Source: Microbispora corallina (lineage in GTDB: Bacteria > Actinomycetota > Actinomycetes > Streptosporangiales > Streptosporangiaceae). Taken from it: 64,000 nucleotides of DNA. Where the stretch lies: the NCBI RefSeq assembly GCF_016863035.1, contig NZ_BOOC01000040.1, forward strand, positions 27,113 through 91,112. Direction: 5' to 3'. Shown here piece by piece: positions 1-7,216 of the stretch; positions within the stretch are counted from its first letter, which is position 1, and every line of letters begins with the position of its first letter. Under the pieces are notes generated by a model. It did no database searches. It saw nothing but the letters and a program-made list of their open reading frames with translations, and was not told the DNA's origin. A program made the position numbers and the translations under genes.

Positions 1-634
1 ACGGGAGCTGCTCGCCGCGGTGACCTATGCAGGCCGCCTCGACCGTGGCCGGCACCTCAGTGCCTTCTTCGCCTGCCTCTACTTCGGTGGCCTCCGGCCC
101 GCTGAAGCGCTCGGCCTCCGTATCCAGGACTGCCACCTTCCCGAGTCTGGATGGGGCCGCCTGGTCCTCTCGAAGTCCAAGCCCCAGGCGAACAAGCGAT
201 GGACGGACAGCGGAGAGGCGCACGACGATCGCGGCCTGAAGCACCGTGCACAGGACGAGGGCCGTCCCGTGCCGATCCCCCCGGAATTGGTGACCATCCT
301 CCGAGAGCACATCGACGAGTTCGGCGTCCACGATGACGGGCGCCTCTTCCGAACGTCCCGAGGCGGTGTGATCTCCATCGGGACCTACTGTGAGGCGTGG
401 CAGAAGGCCCGGACTCTGGCGCTGATCCCGGAACAGGTCGCATCGCCGTTGGCGGCTCGCCCGTACGACCTGCGCCACGCTGCGGTTTCGCTCTGGCTCA
501 ATGCCGGCGTGGCCGCTCCGGAGGTCGCCGTACGCGCGGGGCACGGGGTAGATGTGCTGCTCAGGGTCTATGCCAAGTGCATAGACGGCGGTGCAGAGAT
601 CGCAAACACAAGGATCGGTGAGGCACTGGGGTAG
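1..634 (+). CDS. Tyrosine recombinase (integrase), C-terminal part only
   Basis: The frame is open to the left window edge, so the protein's N-terminal half is missing. What remains is the catalytic domain of a phage/ICE-type tyrosine integrase. Visible are the first catalytic Arg in GGLRPAEAL, a Lys-bearing strand (LVLSKSK), the box RPYDLRHAAVSLWL in which the usual HxxR His is Tyr (common in actinobacterial integrases), the AGH histidine, and the nucleophilic Tyr in RVYAK. It would cut and rejoin attachment sites of a chromosomally integrated element. Its position about 2 kb from the 3' end of tRNA-Ser, with cargo genes between, suggests the window opens inside such an element. Family call is firm; which element it mobilises is inference. 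Confidence 0.9.
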   Translation, partial: RELLAAVTYAGRLDRGRHLSAFFACLYFGGLRPAEALGLRIQDCHLPESGWGRLVLSKSKPQANKRWTDSGEAHDDRGLKHRAQDEGRPVPIPPELVTILREHIDEFGVHDDGRLFRTSRGGVISIGTYCEAWQKARTLALIPEQVASPLAARPYDLRHAAVSLWLNAGVAAPEVAVRAGHGVDVLLRVYAKCIDGGAEIANTRIGEALG

Positions 635-737
635 AGCCAGGGGGGCGACATCCTCTCCGCGCGAGTTGTTCCACGCGGCACCGCATCCAGGCCGAGCATC
701 AGCCCCGTTCTGACGGTAAGCAGCCTTTCAGCGCTGT

Positions 738-832
738 CACCACATGCGATGCACGACCGTCGCTTGACACCACATACGGTGACGGTATGCTAGAGTGAGT
801 ACGAGGAGTAACGTTAGGCGCCGTATATGGTG
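738..832. promoter_or_regulatory. Three CACC-N6-GGTG operator-like palindromes before hicA
   Basis: Three related 14-bp imperfect palindromes stand before hicA: CACCACATGCGATG (738-751), CACCACATACGGTG (768-781) and CGCCGTATATGGTG (819-832). The first two are 30 bp apart. The middle one overlaps the -35 hexamer and spacer of the predicted promoter. HicB antitoxins with ribbon-helix-helix domains commonly autoregulate, so HicB is the natural candidate ligand. The repeats are seen directly; the binding partner is inferred. Confidence 0.6.
764..791 (+). promoter_or_regulatory. Sigma70-like promoter of hicAB
   Basis: TTGACA (764-769) is followed after 16 bp by TATGCT (786-791), a close match to a housekeeping promoter. 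It lies about 80 bp upstream of hicA and is embedded among the palindromes, as expected for a negatively autoregulated toxin-antitoxin operon. Confidence 0.6.
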
Positions 833-874
833 CCGCATCACACTAGTTGGTAAGTTTGTGATTAAGAGGCGTGG

Positions 875-1150
875 ATGTGCCCAGAATGCGCTGAAGCGCG
901 CCGCCGACTGCTCTACATCCGTCGCAATCGGCGCGCTAACAGTCCAGACGATCTCGCCGATGCGTGCCGAGCGTGCGGATATGAGATCGATAAGAATCGA
1001 GGAAAGGGATCGCATTGGTGCGCGCTTAGGCCCGGCCAACGTCCAATAACTATTCCTACCGGTCGCAATCCGGTAGGGCCACGATTAACGACACAAATTT
1101 TGACGATCTTGGAGGAAGTGCTCGACCTTGGCTGCCCACATCGGGACTAG
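875..1150 (+). CDS. hicA: HicA-like toxin (mRNA interferase family)
   Basis: The 91-aa product carries the HicA pattern in its C-terminal two thirds: a first helix ending CGYEID, the catalytic-type GSHW motif (about residues 45-48), a PITIP strand, and a closing helix TTQILTILEEVLD. HicA proteins are dsRBD-fold RNases that cleave mRNA when not bound by HicB. The start is the ATG after GAGGCG. There is an extra N-terminal stretch with Cys2/Cys5, and Cys31/Cys34 lie in the helix region, so a small metal site is possible. It overlaps hicB by 23 bp. Base composition is visibly less GC-rich than the flanking chromosome, in line with acquisition. The family was read from motifs and its toxicity is inferred. 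Confidence 0.75.
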   Translation: MCPECAEARRRLLYIRRNRRANSPDDLADACRACGYEIDKNRGKGSHWCALRPGQRPITIPTGRNPVGPRLTTQILTILEEVLDLGCPHRD

Positions 1151-2258
1151 GTCCCTCTCACTTGACGAGCTTTGCTCGCTTCCATGGACCCGTGAGATCG
1201 TCCCCGACGGGGACGGCTTCTTCGGCCGTATTCAGGAATTGGAGGGATGCATCAGTGAAGGCTCGACGGCAGAAGAGGTTCTAGAAAACCTTCAAGATGC
1301 ACTTCGATGCTGGCTCGAGGTAGCCATCGAACAAGGAACTCCGATTCCAGTACCAAGGTCCGACCTTGAGGACTTCAGCGGACGCTTCTCTGTCCGTGTG
1401 CCTCGTACACTTCATCGTGCATTGGCTACTCGGGCCGAGCGCGAAGGTGTTTCTTTGAACCAGCTCATCACATTGCTGCTCGGCACCTCTACAGCCAAGG
1501 CCGATGACGGTCTTAGCAATACACGCTCCCACGAAGACATGCCCGTTACAGATGTCCACGAAGAAATCGCTGCCGACGCGGTGCGGGAAGACTCGCAAGG
1601 AATCGGTGCACTTAAAGGAATCGCAACCTGGCTTCGTAACCGTGGAGATATCAACCTTGCCAGCGTCCTGTACGCGCTCGCCGGCGATCGAGCCGCCGCA
1701 CTCACCGGTGATCAGCATGCCGCAGCCTCCGATTTCGGCATGGCAGGCGCGCTGGCTCGTCGCCACCGTCGCATGCGTCTTGCTGAGGCGCTTTGGCGTG
1801 AAAGCATCTCGCGTGACCCCACAAACATTCGCTCAAGGTCAGCACTCGGACAACTCCTTCAACGCCAGGGGCGCTTTACGGAATCGATCGAGCTTCTAGA
1901 GTCTGTTGCAGACGTCGACAACTACGCTCAGCTTTCTCTAGGCTGGAGCCTGCTGCACCAAGGCCTGGCTACTGAGAATGACGAAAGCACAGACAAGGGG
2001 TTGGCGCATTTTGTAACTGCAATGCGCCGCTGGTGCGCCTATGCAAATCGAGCACAGCTCTCACCCTGGCTTCGACAGCTCGCACGGCTCAACGCAATGG
2101 GTCCACGATTCTCCAACGAGGTTGATCACCTGCTCTCGTTCGCGAATTCCAATGCTAATTGGGGGAAGGTAGTCCGGGGCAACTTGGATGCCGTAAGCCT
2201 TGGAGACGAGGCGAGTGAGGACGCGTACGAACAGGAAGCTTTGCAGGGCATAACTTGA
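1128..2258 (+). CDS. hicB: HicB antitoxin fused to a TPR-like helical domain
   Basis: Residues about 12-66 match the HicB fold (DGDGFFGRIQELEGC, SEGSTAEEVLENL, a GTPIPVP end). Residues about 75-112 form a ribbon-helix-helix DNA-binding segment (FSVRVPRTLHRALATRAE, EGVSLNQLI). HicB antitoxins usually stop near 110-150 aa; this one continues to 376 aa. The extension is helix-rich with TPR-like units, for example around AEALWRESISRDPTNIRSR and GQLLQRQGRFTESIELLE. The start is TTG at 1128, 9 bp after GGAGGAAG (1111-1118), inside the hicA reading frame, so translation is probably coupled. Expected roles are neutralising HicA and repressing the operon; the extension may add a second partner or sensing surface (inference). 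Confidence 0.75.
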   Translation: MAAHIGTRSLSLDELCSLPWTREIVPDGDGFFGRIQELEGCISEGSTAEEVLENLQDALRCWLEVAIEQGTPIPVPRSDLEDFSGRFSVRVPRTLHRALATRAEREGVSLNQLITLLLGTSTAKADDGLSNTRSHEDMPVTDVHEEIAADAVREDSQGIGALKGIATWLRNRGDINLASVLYALAGDRAAALTGDQHAAASDFGMAGALARRHRRMRLAEALWRESISRDPTNIRSRSALGQLLQRQGRFTESIELLESVADVDNYAQLSLGWSLLHQGLATENDESTDKGLAHFVTAMRRWCAYANRAQLSPWLRQLARLNAMGPRFSNEVDHLLSFANSNANWGKVVRGNLDAVSLGDEASEDAYEQEALQGIT

Positions 2259-2339
2259 AGCTTTCAGCACGGCAGCGGCGCTTGATCAATCTCTGGGCGG
2301 CACTATTTCCCAATCGTCTCGGCAAAGGTGATCAGCACC

Positions 2340-2480
2340 GCCCGCGTGAGGTGGCGTAGGCCACAAAGACGCCGATCTCGCAGATGGTGTTTTTGCCTGG
2401 CGGTGCCGGTGTACTGCCGCCGCACCATACAGAGGAACGTCGTCCTCTCGAGTCGGTGTCGTCACCGACCAGCACCACGT
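2340..2480 (-). pseudogene. Decayed IS701-like transposase fragment
   Basis: On the minus strand, spliced across at least two frameshifts, the translation reads LVGDDTDS, then VRRQYTGTA, then GKNTICEIGVFVAYATSRGR. This is the order of the DDE-domain core of IS701-family transposases (VGDDTGF, RQYTGTAG, IGVFLAYAS). No open frame spans it and no terminal repeats are visible. It is most simply the relic of an insertion sequence lying between hicB and the tRNA. The rest of the 2259-2684 gap holds nothing else recognisable. Confidence 0.55.
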
Positions 2481-2684
2481 TCAGCGTGTGCTTTCTGGCG
2501 CACGTCGCCGGTGTCCAGCGGTCCTGTGACGCGTTATGGATCGCAGCGTCGTCCATCCCGCGAATATCCCGCGGGCAGCGGCCGAGAGCTGCTCTTGGTG
2601 GCTTACGGCTGCGCACGGCTGGAACGATCAACGGCGTCTGGACCGAGCGAATTCGCTGGTCGGACGCCGTTTTGGCTGGTTGAG

Positions 2685-2773
2685 CGGAGAGCGTGGGATT
2701 CGAACCCACGAGACCGGTCACCCGGCCTAGCGGTTTTCAAGACCGCCGCCATCGTCCACTAGGCGAGCTCTCC
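2685..2773 (-). tRNA. tRNA-Ser (anticodon TGA)
   Basis: The minus strand folds as a class II tRNA: acceptor GGAGAGC/GCTCTCC, anticodon arm with loop CTTGAAA (anticodon TGA, reading UCA), a long variable arm (CCGGGTGACCGG), T-loop GTTCGAATC, discriminator G. No CCA is encoded. Its 3' end points left towards the integrase, the usual geometry for an integrative element using a tRNA 3' end as attachment site. Confidence 0.95.
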
Positions 2774-2809
2774 CGGACGCCTCGTCGGCGCCACGTGCAG
2801 CTTAGTCTC

Positions 2810-2839
2810 TCACCGCCCCGGGCGTACCCGGGACGGTGA
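2810..2839 (-). terminator. Hairpin terminator after the ParA-like gene
   Basis: TCACCG-c-CCCGGG / CGTA / CCCGGG-a-CGGTGA forms a near-perfect stem with a 4-nt loop. It lies 22 bp beyond the stop of the leftward ParA-like gene and upstream of tRNA-Ser, so it separates the two transcription units. It lacks a T-run, as is usual in actinomycetes. Confidence 0.6.
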
Positions 2840-2861
2840 TCGAACGCGCTGCGGAACGGGG

Positions 2862-5486
2862 CTACAGGTGATCGGGGATCTCCGAGAAGCGGCGCTCCGT
2901 CAGGGCCTGGGGGCCGGCGAAGGCGTCGCCGACGGAGGCGGCCAGGCGGAGGTACGCGTCCCGGGTGGCCTCCTGGAGCCGGTCGAGGTCGATCTCCGCG
3001 CCCTCCTCCAGGTGGGGGTCGTACGGCACGCGGACGACGGCGCGGCAGCGGGCGGCGAAGTGGGCCTCCAGCCTGTCGAGGTCCACGGTCGACTTCGACC
3101 GCGGCCGGACACTGCACAGCACGACCGTGGCGGCGCGGACGAGGTCGCCGTAGTGGTGGGCCTCCAGCCAGTCGAGGGTCGCCGAAGCGGCCCGGGCGCC
3201 GTCCACGGACGGTGAGCTGACCAGCACGATCTGGTCGGCCATGCCCAGAACGCCCGACATGGCCGAGTGCAGCAGACCGGTGCCGCAGTCGGTGATGCAG
3301 ATGGAGTAGAAGTTCTCCAGCACCTGGGCCACCGCGTGATAGTCCTTGGCGCTGAACGCCTCCGACACCGACGGGTCGCGGTCGGAGGCCAGGATCTCCA
3401 GGCGGGACGGCGCCTGGGAGGTGAAGGCCCGGATGTCGACGTACCGCTTGATCTGCCCGCGCTCGTTCAGCAGGTCGCGGACGGTCGCGGAGGTCTCCAG
3501 CTCGACCTTGTCGGAGAGCGTTCCACGGTCGGGGTTGGCGTCGACGGCGATGACGCGGTCGCCGCGGACCTGGGCGAGCGTCGCGCCGAGGCCGACCGTG
3601 GTGGTGGTCTTGCCGACGCCGCCCTTCAGGCTCAGGACGGCCACACGGTGGTGCCCGCTGGCGACCGGCGTACGGGCGCGGTTGACCAGCTCACGACGGC
3701 GCCGCACCTCCGGCGGCTCACCCGGCTTGATCAGCCCGGCGGAGGCCTTGTAGACGATCCGCCGCCAACCCGCGGCGGGAGCGTTCCTGCGGCCCTTCAG
3801 AAGGGTGACCGGGTCGAGGCTGTCGGCGTTCGGCTTGCCGCTCGTTGAACGCGAGGGCGCGCTGAACGCCGCGGCCGGCGGCGCCTGCCGCCTGCGCGGC
3901 TGGTACGGCTCCCGCTCGTCGGCGACTCCGCGGTCCCGCTCCGCCGCCGGTCCACGATCATGCTTGACGGCCGGCCCGTGGTCCCGGTCGACGACCGGGC
4001 CGCGATCGCTCGCGTCCCGACCACGATCCATGCCGCCGCTGTGATCGCTGCCCCGGTCGGTGTCGAACGGCCGGCGCTCGGCCTGTGGGGCGCCGACGCC
4101 GGCACCCTGGTCGTACGGCTTGCGCTCGTCGGCCGCCAGGTCCTCTCGCAGGGACCCGGCGAAGGCGTTCTCGCTCCGCGGAGCGACCGCGAACGGAGGC
4201 TCCACAGGCCCGAACGACGACTCCGCAGACCCGAACGACGTCTCCGCAGGTGCAAAAGACGTCTCCGCGAACGGCGTCTCGGCCGGCCCGAACGACTGCT
4301 CCGCAGACCCGAACGGCGTCTCGGCGGGCGTGAATGGCTCCGGCTTGTCGGCCGCAGGCGCGGACTCCCGCGGGTACGCGGGCTCCGCCCTGGCCGACTC
4401 CACGGGGACGGCCGGCTCCAGCCAGCCGCGCAGCGACCGCTCTTGCGAGGCCGCCTCGTCCGCGTCGCCGTAGGGGTTGGCGCGGGCGTCCCCGTCCCCG
4501 AACGCGCCGACGTTGTACGCGTCGGTGTCCCCCGGGGACTCGCCGAACGCGCCGCGCGACCGCTCACCCCCAGACGGGTCCGCGAACGGCGCCTTGCCCA
4601 GGGCCCCGGGCGGCGAGGTGGGGTAGTCGTCCTCCTCGGGCTCGTCCGCCCTCCGGGACTCCTCGGCCCTCTCCTCGGCCGTGCCCGCGGCCTCTGTGGC
4701 CTCCGCGCCCTCGAACGGCTCGCGCCGGGCGGCGTCGCCGTCGGACGGCTCCCGTCCGGACTCGTCGTCCGTCCCGGCGCCAGACGCGTTCGCGCCGCCT
4801 CGCGGATCGGACTCGCCGCCCCGCTCCGAGCCGCCCCGCTCAGGGCCGCCCCGCTCAGGGCCGCCCCGCTCAGGGCCGCCGCGCGACTCCAGGCCGCCGA
4901 GCGGCTCGCGCCCGCCGAAACCCGGCTCGTCGCGGAAGGCCTTCTCGCCGCCGAACGCGTCGCGGCGCGGGTCGCGATTGCCGAAAGCGGGCTCGTCGTG
5001 GAAAGCGGTCGTGGCGCCGAACGGATCCGGCGTGCCGTACACGGTCTCACCCCCGGCGGAATCCGGCTGACCGAAAGCGGTATCCCGGCCGAATCCCTTG
5101 TCGGAGCCGAAGCCGTACGGGGAGTCCTGGCCGCCGCCGAACGCCGTCTCCCGGGACGGGCCGTAGCCGGCGTCCGCGAGGCGTCCGCGCCCCTCGGAGG
5201 TGTCCGTGTCGCCCTCCGCCACGGGGGAGCCGTACACCGACTCGACCGCGCCGCGGAACAGGCCGCCGGACGCCGGCTCGGACGGTACGAGGCTCCAGGG
5301 GTCCTTCGGATACGGCGAGGCGATCTCGGGCTCGGCGGGCGCGGGAGGGGGCGGAGGGGATGCCAAAGAGGCGGACGTCACCGCGCTGACCGCGATCTCC
5401 ACCTCGTCGGGCATCTCCTTGATCGCGTCGAGCCACGCGAGCTGATCCTCGAGAGAATGGGGATCCTCACGATCATGTCTCGCCAC
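2862..5486 (-). CDS. MinD/ParA-like ATPase with long FG-rich disordered N-terminal half
   Basis: The 874-aa protein has two parts. The C-terminal ~270 residues are a deviant-Walker P-loop ATPase: LSLKGGVGKTTTTVGLG (Walker A), VDANPDRGTLSD (switch I), a hydrophobic ITDCGTGLL strand (Walker B), and VPYDPHLEEG. This resembles the ParA/MinD-like ATPases associated with actinobacterial type VII secretion (EspI type). The first ~550 residues are low complexity, with an acidic N-terminus (about 1-60), many Phe-Gly/Phe-Ala repeats, a GGPER tandem repeat, and a highly charged Arg/Asp segment before the ATPase. The GTG start at 5486 follows GGGGGT. No secretion-system genes are adjacent, so its partner is unknown. 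Membrane or polar positioning of cargo is the family expectation, not shown here. Confidence 0.8.
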   Translation of the reverse strand: MARHDREDPHSLEDQLAWLDAIKEMPDEVEIAVSAVTSASLASPPPPPAPAEPEIASPYPKDPWSLVPSEPASGGLFRGAVESVYGSPVAEGDTDTSEGRGRLADAGYGPSRETAFGGGQDSPYGFGSDKGFGRDTAFGQPDSAGGETVYGTPDPFGATTAFHDEPAFGNRDPRRDAFGGEKAFRDEPGFGGREPLGGLESRGGPERGGPERGGPERGGSERGGESDPRGGANASGAGTDDESGREPSDGDAARREPFEGAEATEAAGTAEERAEESRRADEPEEDDYPTSPPGALGKAPFADPSGGERSRGAFGESPGDTDAYNVGAFGDGDARANPYGDADEAASQERSLRGWLEPAVPVESARAEPAYPRESAPAADKPEPFTPAETPFGSAEQSFGPAETPFAETSFAPAETSFGSAESSFGPVEPPFAVAPRSENAFAGSLREDLAADERKPYDQGAGVGAPQAERRPFDTDRGSDHSGGMDRGRDASDRGPVVDRDHGPAVKHDRGPAAERDRGVADEREPYQPRRRQAPPAAAFSAPSRSTSGKPNADSLDPVTLLKGRRNAPAAGWRRIVYKASAGLIKPGEPPEVRRRRELVNRARTPVASGHHRVAVLSLKGGVGKTTTTVGLGATLAQVRGDRVIAVDANPDRGTLSDKVELETSATVRDLLNERGQIKRYVDIRAFTSQAPSRLEILASDRDPSVSEAFSAKDYHAVAQVLENFYSICITDCGTGLLHSAMSGVLGMADQIVLVSSPSVDGARAASATLDWLEAHHYGDLVRAATVVLCSVRPRSKSTVDLDRLEAHFAARCRAVVRVPYDPHLEEGAEIDLDRLQEATRDAYLRLAASVGDAFAGPQALTERRFSEIPDHL
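4816..4875. repeat. 15-bp tandem repeat inside the ParA-like gene
   Basis: Four head-to-tail copies of CCGCCCCGCTCAGGG occur, the first one diverged. They encode the repeated pentapeptide RGGPE in the disordered half of the ParA-like protein. Near-identity at DNA level indicates recent slippage expansion. Confidence 0.85.
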
Positions 5487-5600
5487 CGTGTACCCCCTTG
5501 GGACGGGCTAATGGGGCAGCAAACACAATGCAGATTAGCGCCACGTAATACGGTGAATGCGGGCAACCGCCGAGTTCTCCGCCACGATACTTTAGGTCAC

Positions 5601-6563
5601 ATGCGTGCGATCGTGATTTCGGAACCGGGCGGACCTGGGGTTTTGGTCTGGCAGGAAGTCCCGGATCCCCGTCCCGCCAGGGGTGAGGTCGTCATCGATG
5701 TGGCCGCGTCGGCGGTCAACCGGGCGGACCTCCTCCAGCGGCAGGGCTTCTACCCGCCGCCTCCGGGGGCGTCCGAGATCCCCGGGCTGGAGTGCTCCGG
5801 CGTGATCAGCGAGATCGGGGAGAACGTCGAGGGCCTCCGCGTGGGCGACCAGGTGTGCGCCCTGCTGGCCGGCGGCGGGTACGCCGAGAAGGTCGCCGTA
5901 CCGTGGCAGCAGGTGATGCCGGTGCCGGACGGCGTCCCGCTCGCCGAGGCGGCCGCGCTGCCGGAGGTCGCCTGCACGGTCTGGTCGATGGTGTTCATGG
6001 CCGCCCGGCTCCGCAAGGGCGAGACCCTGCTCGTCCACGGCGGCGCGAGCGGCATCGGCACGATGGCGATCCAGTTGGCCAAGGCGTTCGGCTCCAGCGT
6101 GCTCGTGACGGCCGGGTCGGCGGAGAAGGTCCAGCGGTGCCTGGACCTCGGGGCCGACGAGGGCGTCAACTACCGCGAGGAGGACTTCGCGGAGCGGTTC
6201 AGGGGCCGGGCCGACGTGATCCTCGACATCATCGGCGCCAAGTACCTCGCCGGGAACCTCGACGCGCTCGCCATCGGCGGACGGCTGACGGTGATCGGCA
6301 TGCAGGGCGGCACCCGCGGCGAGCTTGACCTCGGCACGCTGATGGCCAAGCGGGGCACCGTCCACGGCGCCGGGCTGCGCACCCGCCCGGTCGACGACAA
6401 GGGCGTCATCTGCCGCGGCGTGACCGAGAACGTGTGGCCGCTGGTCGCCGCCGGGGCCGTCCGGCCGGTCGTGCACGCCACGGTGCCGATGGAGGACGCC
6501 GCGCAGGCCCACCGCCTGCTCGAACAGGGCGAACACATCGGAAAGATCCTGCTGACGCGGTGA
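5601..6563 (+). CDS. NAD(P)H:quinone oxidoreductase, PIG3/QOR type
   Basis: This 320-aa zinc-free MDR enzyme shows the N-terminal GroES-like part (AASAVNRADLLQRQG, GLECSGVI) and the Rossmann motif HGGASGIGTMAIQLAK (about 146-161). The sequence YPPPPGASEIPG after the NRADLLQR motif is typical of the TP53I3/PIG3 branch. It would reduce quinones with NADPH in the cytosol. ATG 5601 is chosen because upstream codons are non-conserved; GATACT ends 9 bp before it and no Shine-Dalgarno is visible, so the mRNA may be leaderless. It is divergent from the ParA-like gene. Confidence 0.85.
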   Translation: MRAIVISEPGGPGVLVWQEVPDPRPARGEVVIDVAASAVNRADLLQRQGFYPPPPGASEIPGLECSGVISEIGENVEGLRVGDQVCALLAGGGYAEKVAVPWQQVMPVPDGVPLAEAAALPEVACTVWSMVFMAARLRKGETLLVHGGASGIGTMAIQLAKAFGSSVLVTAGSAEKVQRCLDLGADEGVNYREEDFAERFRGRADVILDIIGAKYLAGNLDALAIGGRLTVIGMQGGTRGELDLGTLMAKRGTVHGAGLRTRPVDDKGVICRGVTENVWPLVAAGAVRPVVHATVPMEDAAQAHRLLEQGEHIGKILLTR

Positions 6564-6571
6564 GCTAGGTT

Positions 6572-6605
6572 GGATCCGGTGAGCACGCGGTGACCCACCG
6601 GATCC
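6572..6605. terminator. Inverted repeat between the quinone reductase and bpa
   Basis: GGATCCGGTG (6572-6581) and CACCGGATCC (6596-6605) are perfect arms around a 14-nt loop, starting 9 bp after the oxidoreductase stop. It is a probable rho-independent terminator; an operator for bpa is the alternative. Confidence 0.5.
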
Positions 6606-6630
6606 CGGAATCAGGAGTTGTCAACCATCC

Positions 6631-7161
6631 ATGAACGCAGACGAGAGCACCCCACAGATCGTGGTCGTGGGGCCCCAGGGCCTCTCGGTCTCGGGCACGA
6701 ACGGCAAGAAGGGGGAGCAGGAGGAGCGATCCGTCGCCGAGCTGGTCGAGCAGCCGGCGAAGGTGATGCGCATCGGCAGCATGATCCGCCAGTTGCTCGA
6801 AGAGGTTCGCGCGGCCCCTCTCGACGAGGCCAGCCGGCTGCGGCTCAGGGAGATCCACAAGAGCTCGATCAAGGAGCTGGAGGAGGGGCTCGCCCCCGAG
6901 CTGGTCGAAGAGCTGGAACGGCTCTCGCTGCCGTTCAGCGACGACAACGGCGCCGCCCCCAGTGACGCCGAGCTGCGAGTGGCCCACGCCCAGCTGGTCG
7001 GCTGGCTGGAGGGGCTGTTCCACGGCATCCAGACCACGCTGTTCGCCCAGCAGATGGCCGCCCGCGCCCAGCTGGAGCAGATGCGGCGCGCCCTCCCCGG
7101 CGGCGTCGCGCAGGGTCCGGACGACCAGGGGCACCGGGGCGCCGGCGGGCCCTACCTGTAG
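6631..7161 (+). CDS. bpa: Bacterial proteasome activator Bpa (PafE)
   Basis: The 176-aa protein matches the Bpa/PafE family (DUF2587): an N-terminal IVVVGPQG segment, a helical core (RIGSMIRQLLEEVRAAPLDE, LREIHKSSIKELEEGL, PELVEELERLSLPF), a second helix pair ending in LFHGIQTTLFAQQMAARAQLEQMR, a flexible Gly-rich tail, and a C-terminal GGPYL. In mycobacteria the Bpa ring docks on the 20S proteasome through a C-terminal GQYL motif and opens the gate without ATP. The last residues here keep the Tyr-Leu end. AGGAG lies upstream of the ATG. No proteasome core genes are in the window. Confidence 0.92.
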   Translation: MNADESTPQIVVVGPQGLSVSGTNGKKGEQEERSVAELVEQPAKVMRIGSMIRQLLEEVRAAPLDEASRLRLREIHKSSIKELEEGLAPELVEELERLSLPFSDDNGAAPSDAELRVAHAQLVGWLEGLFHGIQTTLFAQQMAARAQLEQMRRALPGGVAQGPDDQGHRGAGGPYL

Positions 7162-7173
7162 AGCGCACAAGGA

Positions 7174-7216
7174 CCGGGTGCTCAGAAGGCCTCAGAAGAG
7201 CGTCTCGAGCACCCGG
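7174..7216. terminator. Possible bidirectional hairpin between bpa and the HAD gene
   Basis: CCGGGTGCTC (7174-7183) and GAGCACCCGG (7207-7216) are perfect 10-bp arms around a 23-nt loop, between two convergent genes and overlapping the end of the HAD gene. Position fits a shared terminator; the large loop makes this less certain. Confidence 0.4.

Noticed and set aside
3960..5600. Upstream extension (about 547 codons) of the quinone oxidoreductase frame
   Set aside because: It is antisense to the ParA-like gene and low complexity; the enzyme family starts at ATG 5601.
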